Shown here: positions 50,795-61,202 of the stretch, one piece after another
How the letters are laid out: each line of letters opens with the position of its first letter
Position numbering within the stretch: the stretch's first letter is position 1
DNA from: Pectinophora gossypiella
Taxonomy: Eukaryota; Arthropoda; Insecta; Lepidoptera; Gelechiidae
Direction of reading: 5' to 3'
Assembly (NCBI RefSeq): GCF_024362695.1
Contig: NC_065415.1
Coordinates: forward strand, 14,921,438-14,985,437
Length of the DNA: 64,000 bases
Position numbers and translations under genes: made by a program
Notes under the pieces: generated by a model
The model's input: only the letters and a program-made list of their open reading frames with translations
What the model was told of the DNA's origin: nothing
Database searches by the model: none

Positions 50795-50955
50795 TCAATC
50801 CACGCTCTTGTCGGTGCAGCATTATCCATGCTACTTTTTTTAGGGAAAAATACTGCAGTGGTTTCCCTCTTGCCTTCCGCCCCGCAGTACTCTGTCTGAC
50901 GCGAGTGGGATGGCGCCCAGAGTAGTCTATTACAAAGCCATACTAGGACTCCATA
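50795..50955 (-). pseudogene. LINE-S 3' end
   Basis: CGCTCTTGTCGGTGCAGCATTATCCATGC ... CAGTACTCTGTCTGACGCGAGTGGG ... GCCATACTAGGACTCC. Confidence 0.7.
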
Positions 50956-51104
50956 ATTACATAAGTTATGATATTATGATTTAAACCCCAATTTTCATTG
51001 AAATAGGTGTGAAGAGTTAATTTGTTATTATTATTTTTTCCGGATGTCGGATGCACTACGGGCAAAGAATACCATGAGTCCCAAATGTCAAGAGGCATCG
51101 TGGC

Positions 51105-51230
51105 CGACAGAAAAAAAAATAGCGTAGGTAACGAGTTGGATGCATACTTAACATCTTGGAAAAAGAAAGCCCAGGATTTGGAAGAGTAGCAGAAAGGGAG
51201 AGAGGCGTTTGCCTTGCAGTAGGATGGTTT
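51105..51230 (+). pseudogene. Possible LINE C-terminal remnant
   Basis: Frame parts KKAQDLEE*QKGREAFALQ with a stop. The AQD...W.....AFALQ layout is seen in LINE C-termini. Confidence 0.35.
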
Positions 51231-51754
51231 AGAAATAAAGAGTTAAAGAGTAATTATAAATAGAGAGTTACTTTCGCGTTTTATAATTATTATTTACTTA
51301 CTGCGAACTAATTACGGTATTTAAAAAAGAAACATATTATTCTCCAAACACACAGTATCAACGAGCATATTAGCTAATTCGCCGTGATATTTATGCGTAT
51401 TGAGCACAAAGAGTGGCCCAGATAAGGGCGCGTACACACAGTATAATAAATAACGTCATATTAGACCGCGCATTACTGCGGCGTGGGCGACGCGGCGTCA
51501 ATTGGAAATGGTTGCACGTGAACTTTTAATAAGTTTGTATTTTAAAATCAGATTTTTTATAAAGCCATTTTAATTTAAAATTAAAAAAAAAATACATAAA
51601 ACAATATCCATTTTTAAAGTATTCTTATTAGTATTTTTAAAGTAGGGTCATTACAAAACCCTAATTGAAAGGCAACTTTTTACTTTATTTCTATGCTGAA
51701 ATTCTTTGAAATGTATTATGAATTTGGTATGTCAAATCTAATGCAAATCCGGCC
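51231..51754. other. Unannotated stretch
   Basis: Nothing recognised. Confidence 0.4.
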
Positions 51755-51943
51755 AAGTAGTGAATGCCGACGACGCCCACGCTTCAGACGACGCCCTGAG
51801 CCGGGGTTCGCGCCCATCTGGGCTCCCTCAGGCCTGTTGTCTTAACGTTGTACCGGGTGAGAGCCTTCAGCGCTCCCCATTTGTCCGGCCAAGTAGTTAA
51901 TGTCATCTGCGGCAAATCTACAATAAGTTACGTCAAAAAAACC
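51755..51943 (+). mobile_element. LINE-C, rearranged 5' end
   Basis: A copy of the CCGGCCAAGTAGTGAATGCC end motif precedes GACGACGCCC twice, then the normal 3' part through AAGTTACGTC and A tail. Looks like a partial duplication. Confidence 0.7.
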
Positions 51944-52015
51944 TGGTTTCATACACACTCATTATTCATTTCAAATACACATGTTGGTTACTGGCAAACC
52001 GCGTCTGACCTTTTT

Positions 52016-52170
52016 TAAGTACGTCCTTAATTAGATCGACGTATGTCCTTCTAAGGCTACCTTTGCCAAACCTTCCATTAACCTTTGCCTCTGCTTTTCG
52101 CAATTCTAATTTCATTCATCCGCTCTACGTGTGAAAATCATCTTAGCATTCAATTATGAAGTTTGTACGG
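52016..52170 (-). pseudogene. LINE-R internal fragment
   Basis: Reverse of GRFGKGSLRRTYVDLI and RMNEIRIAKSRGKG-like codons; matches the central part of the 45275 frame. Confidence 0.6.
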
Positions 52171-52312
52171 TGTGAAGGTGTCGTGTTTAGCTAACTAGAT
52201 ACCAGAAAATTTTCAGTTTTTTTTGTCAGAGAAAGAGGTTAAATATAGTATGTTTAAATAAAAGTCAGGTTAAGAGTAGAGTATACAAAAGCGAAAGCGG
52301 TGTGTAAGGGTC

Positions 52313-52370
52313 GTAGTAAATGAAATTCTTTAGTCTCTGCCTACCCCAACGGGAAATAGGCGTGATCTGT
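52313..52370 (+). pseudogene. LINE-R 3' scrap
   Basis: AATGAAATTCTTTAGTCTCTGCCTACCCC and GGAAATAGGCGTGA. Confidence 0.55.
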
Positions 52371-52552
52371 ATGCCAGAGAAACGGGGAAATAATTTCAAG
52401 AAAGAAATAACTTTTAAGTATTTTACTTGTCATAGCTTTTTAAATAGGCGTGCAACAAAATCTCGGTGATTTATTAAGCCATTCAAAAACACTTAAGAAA
52501 CAAATAGCCTATGATGTATTTATTGATATAATTATTATTATTCTTATCGAAG

Positions 52553-52885
52553 AAGATTCTTCTTATCGTGTGAGTTGTGAGGTGGAATACCAGCTTCATG
52601 TACCCCAGGGTACATGTCAGGGTTTTTATTGAGCCGCCAAAGGCCCCTAACATGGCTCATGTAACGCCTACGTACATCAGTAAGTAGTAAACGGGACCAA
52701 CGGCTTAACGTGTCTTCCAAAGCACGGATCATCTTACTTTTAGACAATCAGGTGACCAGCCTGTAATGTCCTAACCAAACTAGGGATCACAAAGTGTTTT
52801 TTGTGATATGTCCCCACCGGAATTCGAACCCGGGGTCTCCGGATCTTGAGCCCAACGCTCAACCACTGGACCACGGAAGCCAGCA
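52553..52885 (-). mobile_element. SINE-A, full length
   Basis: CTTCTTATCGTGTGAGTTGTGAGG end at left; tail hairpin altered to TGTACCCCAGGGTACATG; central domain CGTGTCTTCCAAAGCACGG; B-box GGAATTCGAACCC; A-box reverse AACCACTGGACCA. Confidence 0.85.
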
Positions 52886-53311
52886 ATTATTACTTATACT
52901 TACATTTATTTTTTGGGATATGTTTTTGGTTTTTAATCATCAGTTAAAATTCGCATAATATATTTTTTATGTTGATTTTAATTTCCATTATCGTCATCAT
53001 CCTTTAGAACCGAGACAACAGTAGTCTTCAGTGAATGAATCAACTTATTAATTTCACTGTCGATCGTATCTCCACAGTAGGTGTACATGCCATTGTAACA
53101 TTTGTTCACAGTACAACTGTCGTATCAAGTTTATCTACTTACGTGTCTTCTCGACAGTACATTTTTTTTCTTAATTTGACATCGAGATGCCATCGTCTCG
53201 TTGGTCGAGAGTTTTCGGTTTAACAAATTAATAACAATTCACTTTATTTATTTTATCTATTTTTTTTTTCATATTAATATATATAAATCCTCGTCTTCAC
53301 TAGCCCAGAAT
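52886..53311. other. Unannotated stretch
   Basis: Short frames only; nothing recognised. Confidence 0.4.
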
Positions 53312-53595
53312 CTCTCTCTCTATCTAAGAGCTGCGCTCTTGTCGGTGGAGTAACCGCCATTCCTCTCTTCTTCCCGCCAAAACCTTCACCTCCCGATACG
53401 ACACGACCTGCACCTTCTCTTTTATTTGTTTCATAAATGTTATCCTAGGTCTACCCCTTCCTCTCTTCCCTTCAATTTTTCCTTCTATAATGTTTGTTAT
53501 AAATGAATCGTGTCGTATCAGGTGGCCAATCATATTTCCTCTCCGGTTCTCTATAGTCTTCAATATGGTTCTCTTTTCTTCAACTCTTTCCAGAA
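53312..53595 (-). pseudogene. LINE-T 3' end
   Basis: 79-residue minus frame: KTIENRRGNMIGHLIRHDS, then EGKRGRGRPRITFMKQ, QVVSYREVKVLAGRR and HRQERSS, then the AAGAGCGCAGCTCTTAG stem and GAGAGAGA. Nearly identical to 27340-27627. Confidence 0.8.
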
Positions 53596-53749
53596 TCTAT
53601 AGGTCATATAAAATGCGTGAATCATTAAATATTCCTATGTAATTAATAAACTTATTAAAAGTGGCTCCAAGTTGACTTCTGATTACAACCTGTGCCTCAA
53701 CCTCCCTCTTTACGGAATATAAACGTGTTTTTATAATAAATAAAAATTT

Positions 53750-54097
53750 AAAAACCCCCGACCAAAAAAAAAGTTACTCAATTATTATGACAAAGGTTAA
53801 AAACGCTAACCCTATAAAAAGCAAAAAATAATTTATCCCACATACGTTTGCAAGCATACTGAGCGTGTAACATTCCTATCACACAAACGACCTGATGACC
53901 TTGAAGACCTTAACCGATTTCCACCACACATAGCTAAGAACACTCGACTGATATACCTTTTAAGCAAAAAAAAAACCGCATTAAAATCGGATCATTCGTT
54001 TGGGAGCTACGATGCCACAGAGAGACACATACACATTTACACACACAGACACGTCAAACTTAAAACACCCCGTCGTTTTTGCGTCGGAGGTTAAAAA
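53750..54097. repeat. Repeat U with (A)CCCCCGAC ends
   Basis: Left TTTAAAAACCCCCGACC and right GCGTCGGAGGTTAAAAA form short inverted ends. In between: AAAATCGGATCATTCG, GAGCTACGATGCC, CACATACACATTTACACACAC. I know this layout as an abundant lepidopteran repeat; class uncertain. Confidence 0.45.
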
Positions 54098-54349
54098 TAT
54101 ATATATATATATTTACTCTATGTATGTATGCAGTTAAAAGATTTAGTTTAGTATAGGTAGTAAAACTATAGTGACAGGTTGTACACTATAATCGGTAGCG
54201 AAAGTCGATTGTATTATGTTTGTTCGTCTGTCTGTCAGTGTCGTTTTTGTTTCAAAACTGTTAAGTAGCGATTTATTGTCTCTTTTAACCTTTATGCGTG
54301 TAAAAACAAATGATAATGTATCTATTGTCTTGTTATATAATCAAATAAT

Positions 54350-54485
54350 GGTCCCGATTCCTGCAGACACCTCCTAATTTTATTTTAAGTTATAAGCCCG
54401 TCATTTTCTTATCCACCGTAAGGGAAAGGGACGGGAGATTGACAACTGTTAATTTTAAAATGAATAAATAACCCGTGCGAACTAT
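54350..54485 (+). mobile_element. MITE-P, single arm
   Basis: GGTCCCGATTCCTGCAGACACCTCC to GAATAAATAACCCGTGCGAA. Confidence 0.65.
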
Positions 54486-54527
54486 TAGGTTAGTGATTAT
54501 TTAGAAGATATTTATGCACTTTTTTAC

Positions 54528-54840
54528 AGAATAGAATACAGAATACAGAAATTTATTAATAACATGTCGTTACAAGTCAATTACAAAAAAATAAACATTG
54601 TCAATAGGCAAAAACACCGATATACCAAGGGTAATATTATTACATATTACTCATTTGCTCATCAATTACACATTATTATAATATTTATTATAGATAACAA
54701 TTATGATTAATAATTACATTACTTTTTTGTCCATTACGACTTGTTTCGTCATAAGCTCCTTTATGTCATAAAATTGTTGTTCTAGTAGCCAAGACTTCAG
54801 TCTAGTTTTAAAGGTTGCAGGAGACGGCGCAAGTTTATTT
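54528..54840 (-). pseudogene. LINE 3' end with C-terminal codons
   Basis: Minus frame near 54760-54840 reads PSPATFKTRLKSWLLEQQFY and DIKELMTKQ, an F..RLK.WLL...FY.I.ELL end of a non-LTR polyprotein, followed by a 3' UTR ending in an ATTCTGTATTCTG repeat tail. Confidence 0.6.
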
Positions 54841-54959
54841 CATTACATAAAAATATAAATATATTTATTATTTTAATTTTTAACTCAATACATTCAAATA
54901 TAAATATATATTTTTTCTTTTCTTTTATACATATAATATTTTATTTCATTACGATTTTT

Positions 54960-55115
54960 TTTTACCTTTCATGGGTATGCTATCGGCCCCAGACTTGCCC
55001 GAAGGTATTGACGAGGCCTAAGATGGAGCTCGCCCAGAAGGTGCATGTTCACTCTGATCTTGGGTTAAATGCATTCTGAAATACAGAAGACGGCAAAGAA
55101 TTCCACTCCCTACTA
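54960..55115 (-). pseudogene. LINE-J C-terminal remnant
   Basis: Reverse of GEWNSLPS-like codons (GGGAGTGGAATTCTTTGCC) and of SGKSGADSIPMKGK at the left; frameshifted version of 32064-32325. Confidence 0.6.
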
Positions 55116-55119
55116 CAGA

Positions 55120-55500
55120 ACGTACTACATAACAGTACATAACCTACGTAATCAGCCTGCTACACAATGAGTTTTACCGCCTCCCGTCAATTAACTATGA
55201 AAGGTATATAAGAGAAGATAACAAGTGATAAAACAAACGCGATTGGCTACCGCGTTATAATGGTGAATGCACACTGTGTAGGCGGGGCATGGGAACCAAG
55301 TACGTATTTAGTTAACGTTTTTCACGGTTTGATGGGTTTGGTGTAAGATAAAAGCGACCAGCATATGACGGTAAAGTTAGAAATAGTAATATTTGTAGGT
55401 ATTTGTGTGTGGTTGACTAGTTGACCAGCTAGTTCCGCCCACATCCGACAGATGGCGTTAACAGAAGGCCTAGAACGCGTATAGGAAGTTTGCACAACGC
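55120..55500. other. Unannotated stretch
   Basis: Nothing recognised. Confidence 0.4.
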
Positions 55501-55524
55501 GACACATAAAGGGTGTTAGTGACA

Positions 55525-55690
55525 CAGCGATTCTGAGTTGATATCAAATGGAATTTCCTCTCGGAAAATTCATGAAATCGTTTCTGTTTCTTTTAATTAT
55601 TTTGAGTTCCATAGCGACAGAAAATTTCACTTGATATCAACTCAGAATCATGGGCTCAAAATTATCGTTTCGATGTCACTGAATATACAA
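55525..55690. repeat. Repeat Q hairpin
   Basis: ATTCTGAGTTGATATCAAATGG and its partner ACTTGATATCAACTCAGAATCATGG form arms of ~30 bp around a ~60-bp loop; flanked by the GTGACA / TGTCAC motif of the Q family. Confidence 0.65.
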
Positions 55691-56514
55691 CATCCAAAAT
55701 GACACCTTTTTGGATCGTCAATCCCCAGTCACGCTTCCAATTTGTGGCTACCGAGGTATTATGCTATTCAGTACCTTTGAAACATCGTTTTGCGGTAGCA
55801 CACCTTCGTACAACACAGATATATACTAATATAATCATAGTGTCAAAACTTCAAATCCAGCTCGGGCACAAAACCTCTACATTTGACTTCACAAATATCT
55901 AATTGTTTTCAGGATTTGTGCTAGTTATTGAAAATAGGCTCGCCCCCTAGACTAGGAGTGGGTCTACCTATATAGGATATAGGCGTGGGGGTATTAAAAA
56001 AAATAAAACCTGACAGTACTCTATTTCCGACATTTCACACCACCTCGTTAGAAAAAGAGGTAATAATATTGAGACCCCATGTCACCGTTAACAGTTAAGG
56101 CTAGTAGAAGAATATAATGATTTTTTCATTTTTATGTGTTATAAAGCGTTTTGACACTGTACAAAACCGCCGCCGCTCATAACGTGTACTACAACGAGCG
56201 AGTTAAACGCTAACTGTCCAGCAAACCAAGTAAGTGGCGAACGAGAAAAGTAATTGTTGTGTAAGCAAATACAAACTCTTTGTTTGTGTGTAAAAGCTTG
56301 ATTACTGCTTACAAGGAAAAGAAATTGAATTATTTTTACATACAAGTACAGACCATACAACTTAACACACATACTGTTAGATAGAAAATAATCGATCGAC
56401 TTAATATCGACTGACACATCACTATGCTTATAAATGTCAAAACACTGGTTAAGTGCTTTGACAGATCTAATTCTTACCGGGCATTGAAGCTATTGTAAAA
56501 TGTTATTTATTGAA
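55691..56514. other. Unannotated stretch
   Basis: Two short frames (55699-55902, 56139-56417) with no recognised domain. Confidence 0.4.
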
Positions 56515-56735
56515 ATACTAGAGAGTGCGGCTTCGTCCGCGCGGATTTCGATTTCCGCGGTATATGCTACCTTTTTTTAAATTGTTAAAACCTGCGTGTT
56601 ATTCTGATGAATAAGCTACATTATGGTAAAGTTTCAATAAAATCCATTCAGTAGTTTTTGCGTGAAAGAGTAACAAACATCCAAACATCCATACTCTTAC
56701 ACATTCACATTTATAATATTAGTAAGATAATCACA
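56515..56735 (+). mobile_element. Helitron-like 3' part
   Basis: GCGGCTTCGTCCGCGCGGATTTCG, GTTTCAATAAAATCCATTCAG, CAAACATCCAAACATCC and the end TTTATAATATTAGTAAGAT. From memory this is a typical lepidopteran Helitron-type end. Confidence 0.5.
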
Positions 56736-57284
56736 AAGGAGGGATTTTCCAGGCTTAGTTCCTCAAAAAAAGCGCAGGAGATGTAAAGATTTTCGTTCGA
56801 TTAACCTTCTAATTTCATGGATAACAGACATATGCATCTTTTATCTTTGGTTTTGGGTATAAATGATGACTCTTTTTATTGCACTGCGACACAATTATAG
56901 CTTCCACCCATTATTATTCTGATTAAGATAAAGATAAGCAATATAATTCTATAAATAATGTGATCCAAAGACTTTTTTATATAATATGCTTCTGCCATTA
57001 CACCGTACATGTGCCTCTGCCCACCTCGTTAGGAACTACGCGCGTATGTAAAAAATAAGTTTAACAACCAACACCCTCCTCGTTACAAATTACTAACACG
57101 AAACTACATTGCGGCTTTTCTTTAAGATCTCATACAAGTATTCACTTTGACCTTAAGCTTTACTTGAGTACCCTTGACCGGAGTGAATCATCGACGCACG
57201 CGCAGCGTCCAGAACAACGGGTTTACGGCGAAGTGACATTTACGGACGCCGAACTTGTGTAAGAAGCCACTGGAAAATGACACC

Positions 57285-57440
57285 CTTATATCCCTAATAT
57301 TATAAAGTCAAAAGTAACTCTCTCTGTCTGTTACCTTTTCACGGTTAAACCACTAAACCGATTTAAATGAAATTCAGTATGGCGATAGTTTAAAGTCCAG
57401 AAAAAAACGTTTTTTTTTATTAAAAGAATTTAAAACATTT
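57285..57440 (+). mobile_element. Helitron-like 5' part
   Basis: CCTAATATTATAAAGTC, CTGTCTGTTACCTTTTCACGG, AAACCGATTTAAATGAAATTCAG, GATAGTTTAAAGTCC. Typical opening part of the same kind of element. Confidence 0.45.
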
Positions 57441-57855
57441 TTGTGCGTTTGGACGTTCCAGCCTGGTCTAAAGCGCTATGTGGTCTAAGACGAAGCACGC
57501 AAACTCAAATAGCGTCTATTCATTCTCGCCGTTAAAATCCCCAAATTATATATTATGTATCGTGAAACAATGACGCAGGAAGAGTATTCCAATGAAGGAG
57601 TGTTTAACTTTCGATAGGGTGCTGCTTAAAATAAGACAAAAGCCCCAAGTTTTGGGAATCGCGTGTATTATTCACCATTAGAAAAAGGTATATATTAGTA
57701 CAGTATTGCCATGTTTAAATAATTATAAAAAACTAAAAAGGAGGAAGCTAATCTAGTGGTTTGAATTCTTCGATAGAAGCGAGTTTGTGCAGCAAATTTT
57801 AATAATAAACAAATGCTATCTTCCGTATAAATAAATAATATAAAAGTATATAATA

Positions 57856-57985
57856 TTCTTCTATCGTGTGGGTTGTGAGGTGGAATACCAACCTCCTCAA
57901 CCCTGGTGTCAGGGTTGTTATTGAGCCGCCAAAGGCCCTTCATATGGCTCACGTAACTATTACTCACATCAGTAAGTAAGTAATA
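57856..57985 (-). mobile_element. SINE-A 3' part
   Basis: TTCTTCTATCGTGTGGGTTGTGAGG to CACGTAACTATTACTCACATC. Confidence 0.8.
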
Positions 57986-58328
57986 AAGTGTGTATGAAAA
58001 ATACCCGTTTCCTATTCAACATCGCGATCGAACTCGGCAAATAAAAAACTATCTTTCCACATGTTTTGTGTCATAAAAGTTTTACTTACAAATAAACCCC
58101 CTCTAGTGTGCAAACAGCTATAACGCACACAATTAGCAGTAGGTTTTTCTTTTTCGCGAGACGTGTCAGTTCTACGTAAACCATGCGCATGCGGCTGGCG
58201 CCTACAATGACTCATGCGACGGTCATGGGTGAAATCTTTAACAATGTAAAACGATTGTCCTCAGAAACCTGTGTGGCATACACTTGTTTTATTTAAGTTT
58301 AACAAAACGTTCTCCAGTCGTACACCTT

Positions 58329-58485
58329 TTTTTTGACGTGAGTTATTGTAGATTTTTAAGCATTAACTACTTGGCCGGACAAATGGGGAGCGCTGAAGGC
58401 TCTCACCCGGTACAACATTTAAGATAACAGGCCTAAGGGTGCCCAGTTGGGCACGAACCTCGGCTCAGGGCGTCGACGACACGAC
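58329..58485 (-). mobile_element. LINE-C 3' part
   Basis: T8 then GACGTGAGTTATTGTAG (with a local loss before CATTAACTACTTGG) to CGGCTCAGGGCGTCG. Confidence 0.75.
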
Positions 58486-58854
58486 GGACAGCTCCATACG
58501 TCCGTGACCCATACATGGGTTACTAAGGAACGAACAGTTACGCACTAAGGGCGAGTGCTCCACTTGTATCAATTCGATCCAATTCAACCCTTTATTCATA
58601 ATAAATATTTATTATTCAGAATAGAATATAATAAATATTACATATTTAAAATAGTCAAGTAATATGCGGGACTTACAAGGAAGTCAAAACATTTTGTATG
58701 GGGGCTGTCAACGTGTTAAATAAATAAATAAAAATCGTTTATTTCGGACAAAGTCCATAGAATGTTAGTATACAAACGACTTAGGTATAAACTGTTAGTA
58801 AGACATTATTCGGGTGATCATAAAAACAAACTTATATAATGTGAAGCTCAATCC

Positions 58855-59060
58855 ACCTTTCTTCTTTTTGTTTTTTTTTTTTGTTTTTCTTTCTTTTGTT
58901 TTTTCAGCATCATTGATGCGCATACTGCGCGGCAGCAGCAACAGCGTCCTGAGGGCGGTAGCCGACAGTGGGGATTGTCCACTGATCGGCTGTATGATCG
59001 ATAAAACTTTATCGGTATTTATTTATTTATTTATTATTAGGGAGATCAACAGCATTCACT
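58855..59060. other. Low-complexity and (TTTA)n stretch
   Basis: T-rich 58856-58905 and (TTTA) repeat at 59018-59038; between them a GC-rich part (CGCATACTGCGCGGCAGCAGC) of unknown origin. Confidence 0.45.
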
Positions 59061-59191
59061 TACAGTCTAATCCTTAAATTAGTAACACAAAGCCAATTAT
59101 AGATCCCCACAAATAGTTGATAGCATAGAAGTAATAGGTGAGACAAAAACATATATAAAATATATAAAACCAAGAAAAAAGTGAAAAAACA

Positions 59192-59193
<2 letters not shown>

Positions 59194-59243
<50 letters not shown>
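59194..59243. repeat. (AT)25 microsatellite between direct repeats
   Basis: About 25 AT units; TATATAAAACCAAGAAAAAAG occurs on both sides (59161-59181 and ~59238-59258). The IY-repeat frames here are artefacts. Confidence 0.95.
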
Positions 59244-59247
<4 letters not shown>

Positions 59248-59454
59248 CAAGAAAAAAGAAATACACACGCATCGCTTACAGTGGAAGCCTAATCACTAGA
59301 ACAACCTAAAAAATTAAAAACAATAATAAAAAAATAATAATAATAATAAAAAAAAACAAACTAATTTTACAAATAAAGTTGCACAACATTACTTATGAGA
59401 CGACAACACAACATTACTTAAGATAATTTACTAACATAGTATAAGCTTGTTTGG

Positions 59455-59530
59455 ATAAGTTTGCATGTACTATTTGTTTTCTTTGTATGTTTCTTGTGTC
59501 TGTTTTATTGTGTACAAATAAATAAATAAA
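59455..59530 (+). mobile_element. Probable LINE 3' tail
   Basis: TTGTATGTTTCTTGTGTCTG ... GTGTACAAATAAATAAATAAAAA. Confidence 0.35.
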
Positions 59531-59847
59531 AAAATATAGTTCTTAAGTTTGTTACTAACCAAATAGATCTAGTTGTTCGATAATATATATATTTTTTTAA
59601 GAAAGCCAGGCTCTGATATGGCTCGAGAAGTAAGCGTCGAATTCAGGTCAAAGGTTGCTCTGAAATTTCTAGGAAATCGATACTCACTGCCTTCGAATAT
59701 ATACATCATATCAGGTGATATCAGCTCCCTTCGAGGACGCTCGTAATTTGATCTGATCTGCTGACTCACCGAGTATTTACAATTTGGTCACGTATTTCGT
59801 GTGACGAGTGTCATTTGAATAGCTTTACTTAGTATTTGGCAGCCTTA

Positions 59848-59913
59848 CTACGACCAAGTAGTTAATGCCATCTGCGGCAAATCTACAATAAGTCACTTTA
59901 AAAAAAAAACCCG
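59848..59913 (+). mobile_element. LINE-C 3' end
   Basis: GACCAAGTAGTTAATGCCATC to AAGTCACTTT plus A tail. Confidence 0.75.
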
Positions 59914-60222
59914 AAAGCCTAACGCTCAGAGCGGAGGTCCGGGTACGATTCCCGATAGGGACATTGTCGATATCACTTTGTGAGACTGTCCTTTGTTAAG
60001 TAACATTACAGGCTTTAATCACCTGAGTGTCTGAAAAAAAATAAGATGAGTACGTGCTTCGGAGGACACGTTAAGCCGTTGGTCCCGGCTGTAAGCCGTT
60101 ATTAAAAAACCTCCATCAACCCACAGTGGAGCAGCGTGGTGGAGTATGCTCCATACCCCCTCCGGTTGATTGAGGGGAGGCCTGTGCCCAGCAGTGTGAC
60201 GCATAAAGGGTTTATGTTTATA
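59914..60222 (+). mobile_element. SINE-B copy
   Basis: Head partly lost; B-box GGGTACGATTCCC, central domain GTGCTTCGGAGGACACGTTAAGCC, GGAGCAGCGTGGTGGAG block, tail CCCAGCAGTGTGACG. Confidence 0.8.
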
Positions 60223-60546
60223 AATGCAGTGGATATTATTGTAAAATTTCTATAATAGCATAATTCCCACTACATCCTATACTTTCGACTGCACCGAACT
60301 TCGCAAGTGCCAAAAGCCTCTTCAATTCGCCTACAAGACCGACCATTATGGTGACCACACGTGACCAGGTCACGCGCCCACGCTCGAGGCGGTGATGTGT
60401 ATATAAATTACATTAAGACCAGAATTACATTACATAAGGAGACGCGCGGGCGCATCTCGGCGTAAATCTGCGGCTTTCACCCACTGACAGGCCGGTTTAA
60501 TAAGTTTTTTGATGTAGTGTAGCGAGTACGGTGTTTGTATTGCAGT

Positions 60547-60885
60547 TGTTAACGGCCACCGTGGTCCAGTGGTTGTGCCTTGGGCTCACGATCCGGAGGT
60601 CCTGGGTTCGATTCCCGGTGGGGACATATCACAAAAAATACTTTGTGCTCCTTAGTTTGGTTAGGATATTACAGGCTGATCACCTGATTGTCCGAAAGTA
60701 AGACGATCCGTGCTTCGGAAGGCACGTCAAGCCGTTGGTCCCGGTTACTACTTACTGATGTAAGTACGTAGTCGTTATATAAGTCATGTCAGGGGCCTTT
60801 GGCGGCTAACCGCTGGCGGGTAACCCTGACACCAGGGTTGATGACGTTGGTAATTCACCTCACAACCAACACGATAGTAGAAGAT
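60547..60885 (+). mobile_element. SINE-A, full length
   Basis: A-box TGGTCCAGTGGTTGTG, B-box GGGTTCGATTCCC, central domain GTGCTTCGGAAGGCACG, tail hairpin CCCTGACACCAGGG, end ACACGATAGTAGAAG; a small insertion near 60806. Confidence 0.9.
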
Positions 60886-61154
60886 TTGCATAAAAGTGCG
60901 TGAATCTTTTGAAAAAGTGGCTAAACAGTGAGTGTCATTGACATAAGGTGACATTTCTATTTTATTCTATTTCTTGTTTGTGGCTGCATCGATAAGGTGA
61001 CATGTCGATCGGATATAATTTTAAAACTGTCACTGTCATGTTTCGTAATCATTTGCAACTTGGCTAAGGCCCCAGGACAATACGACGACAACCTATAGAT
61101 AGATAGATACAAGCTTAATGCTGAATGGCAGGATACTTTACAAGGATATCAAAC

Positions 61155-61202
61155 GAGTCTTCTCTCGTGTGAGTTGTGGGTGATCACCGACCTCATCAAC
61201 CT
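61155..61202 (-). mobile_element. SINE-A 3' scrap
   Basis: GTCTTCTCTCGTGTGAGTTGTGGG and CCTCATCAACC. Confidence 0.5.

Noticed and set aside
59060..59272. IY-repeat proteins on the minus strand
   Set aside because: Translations of the (AT)n microsatellite.
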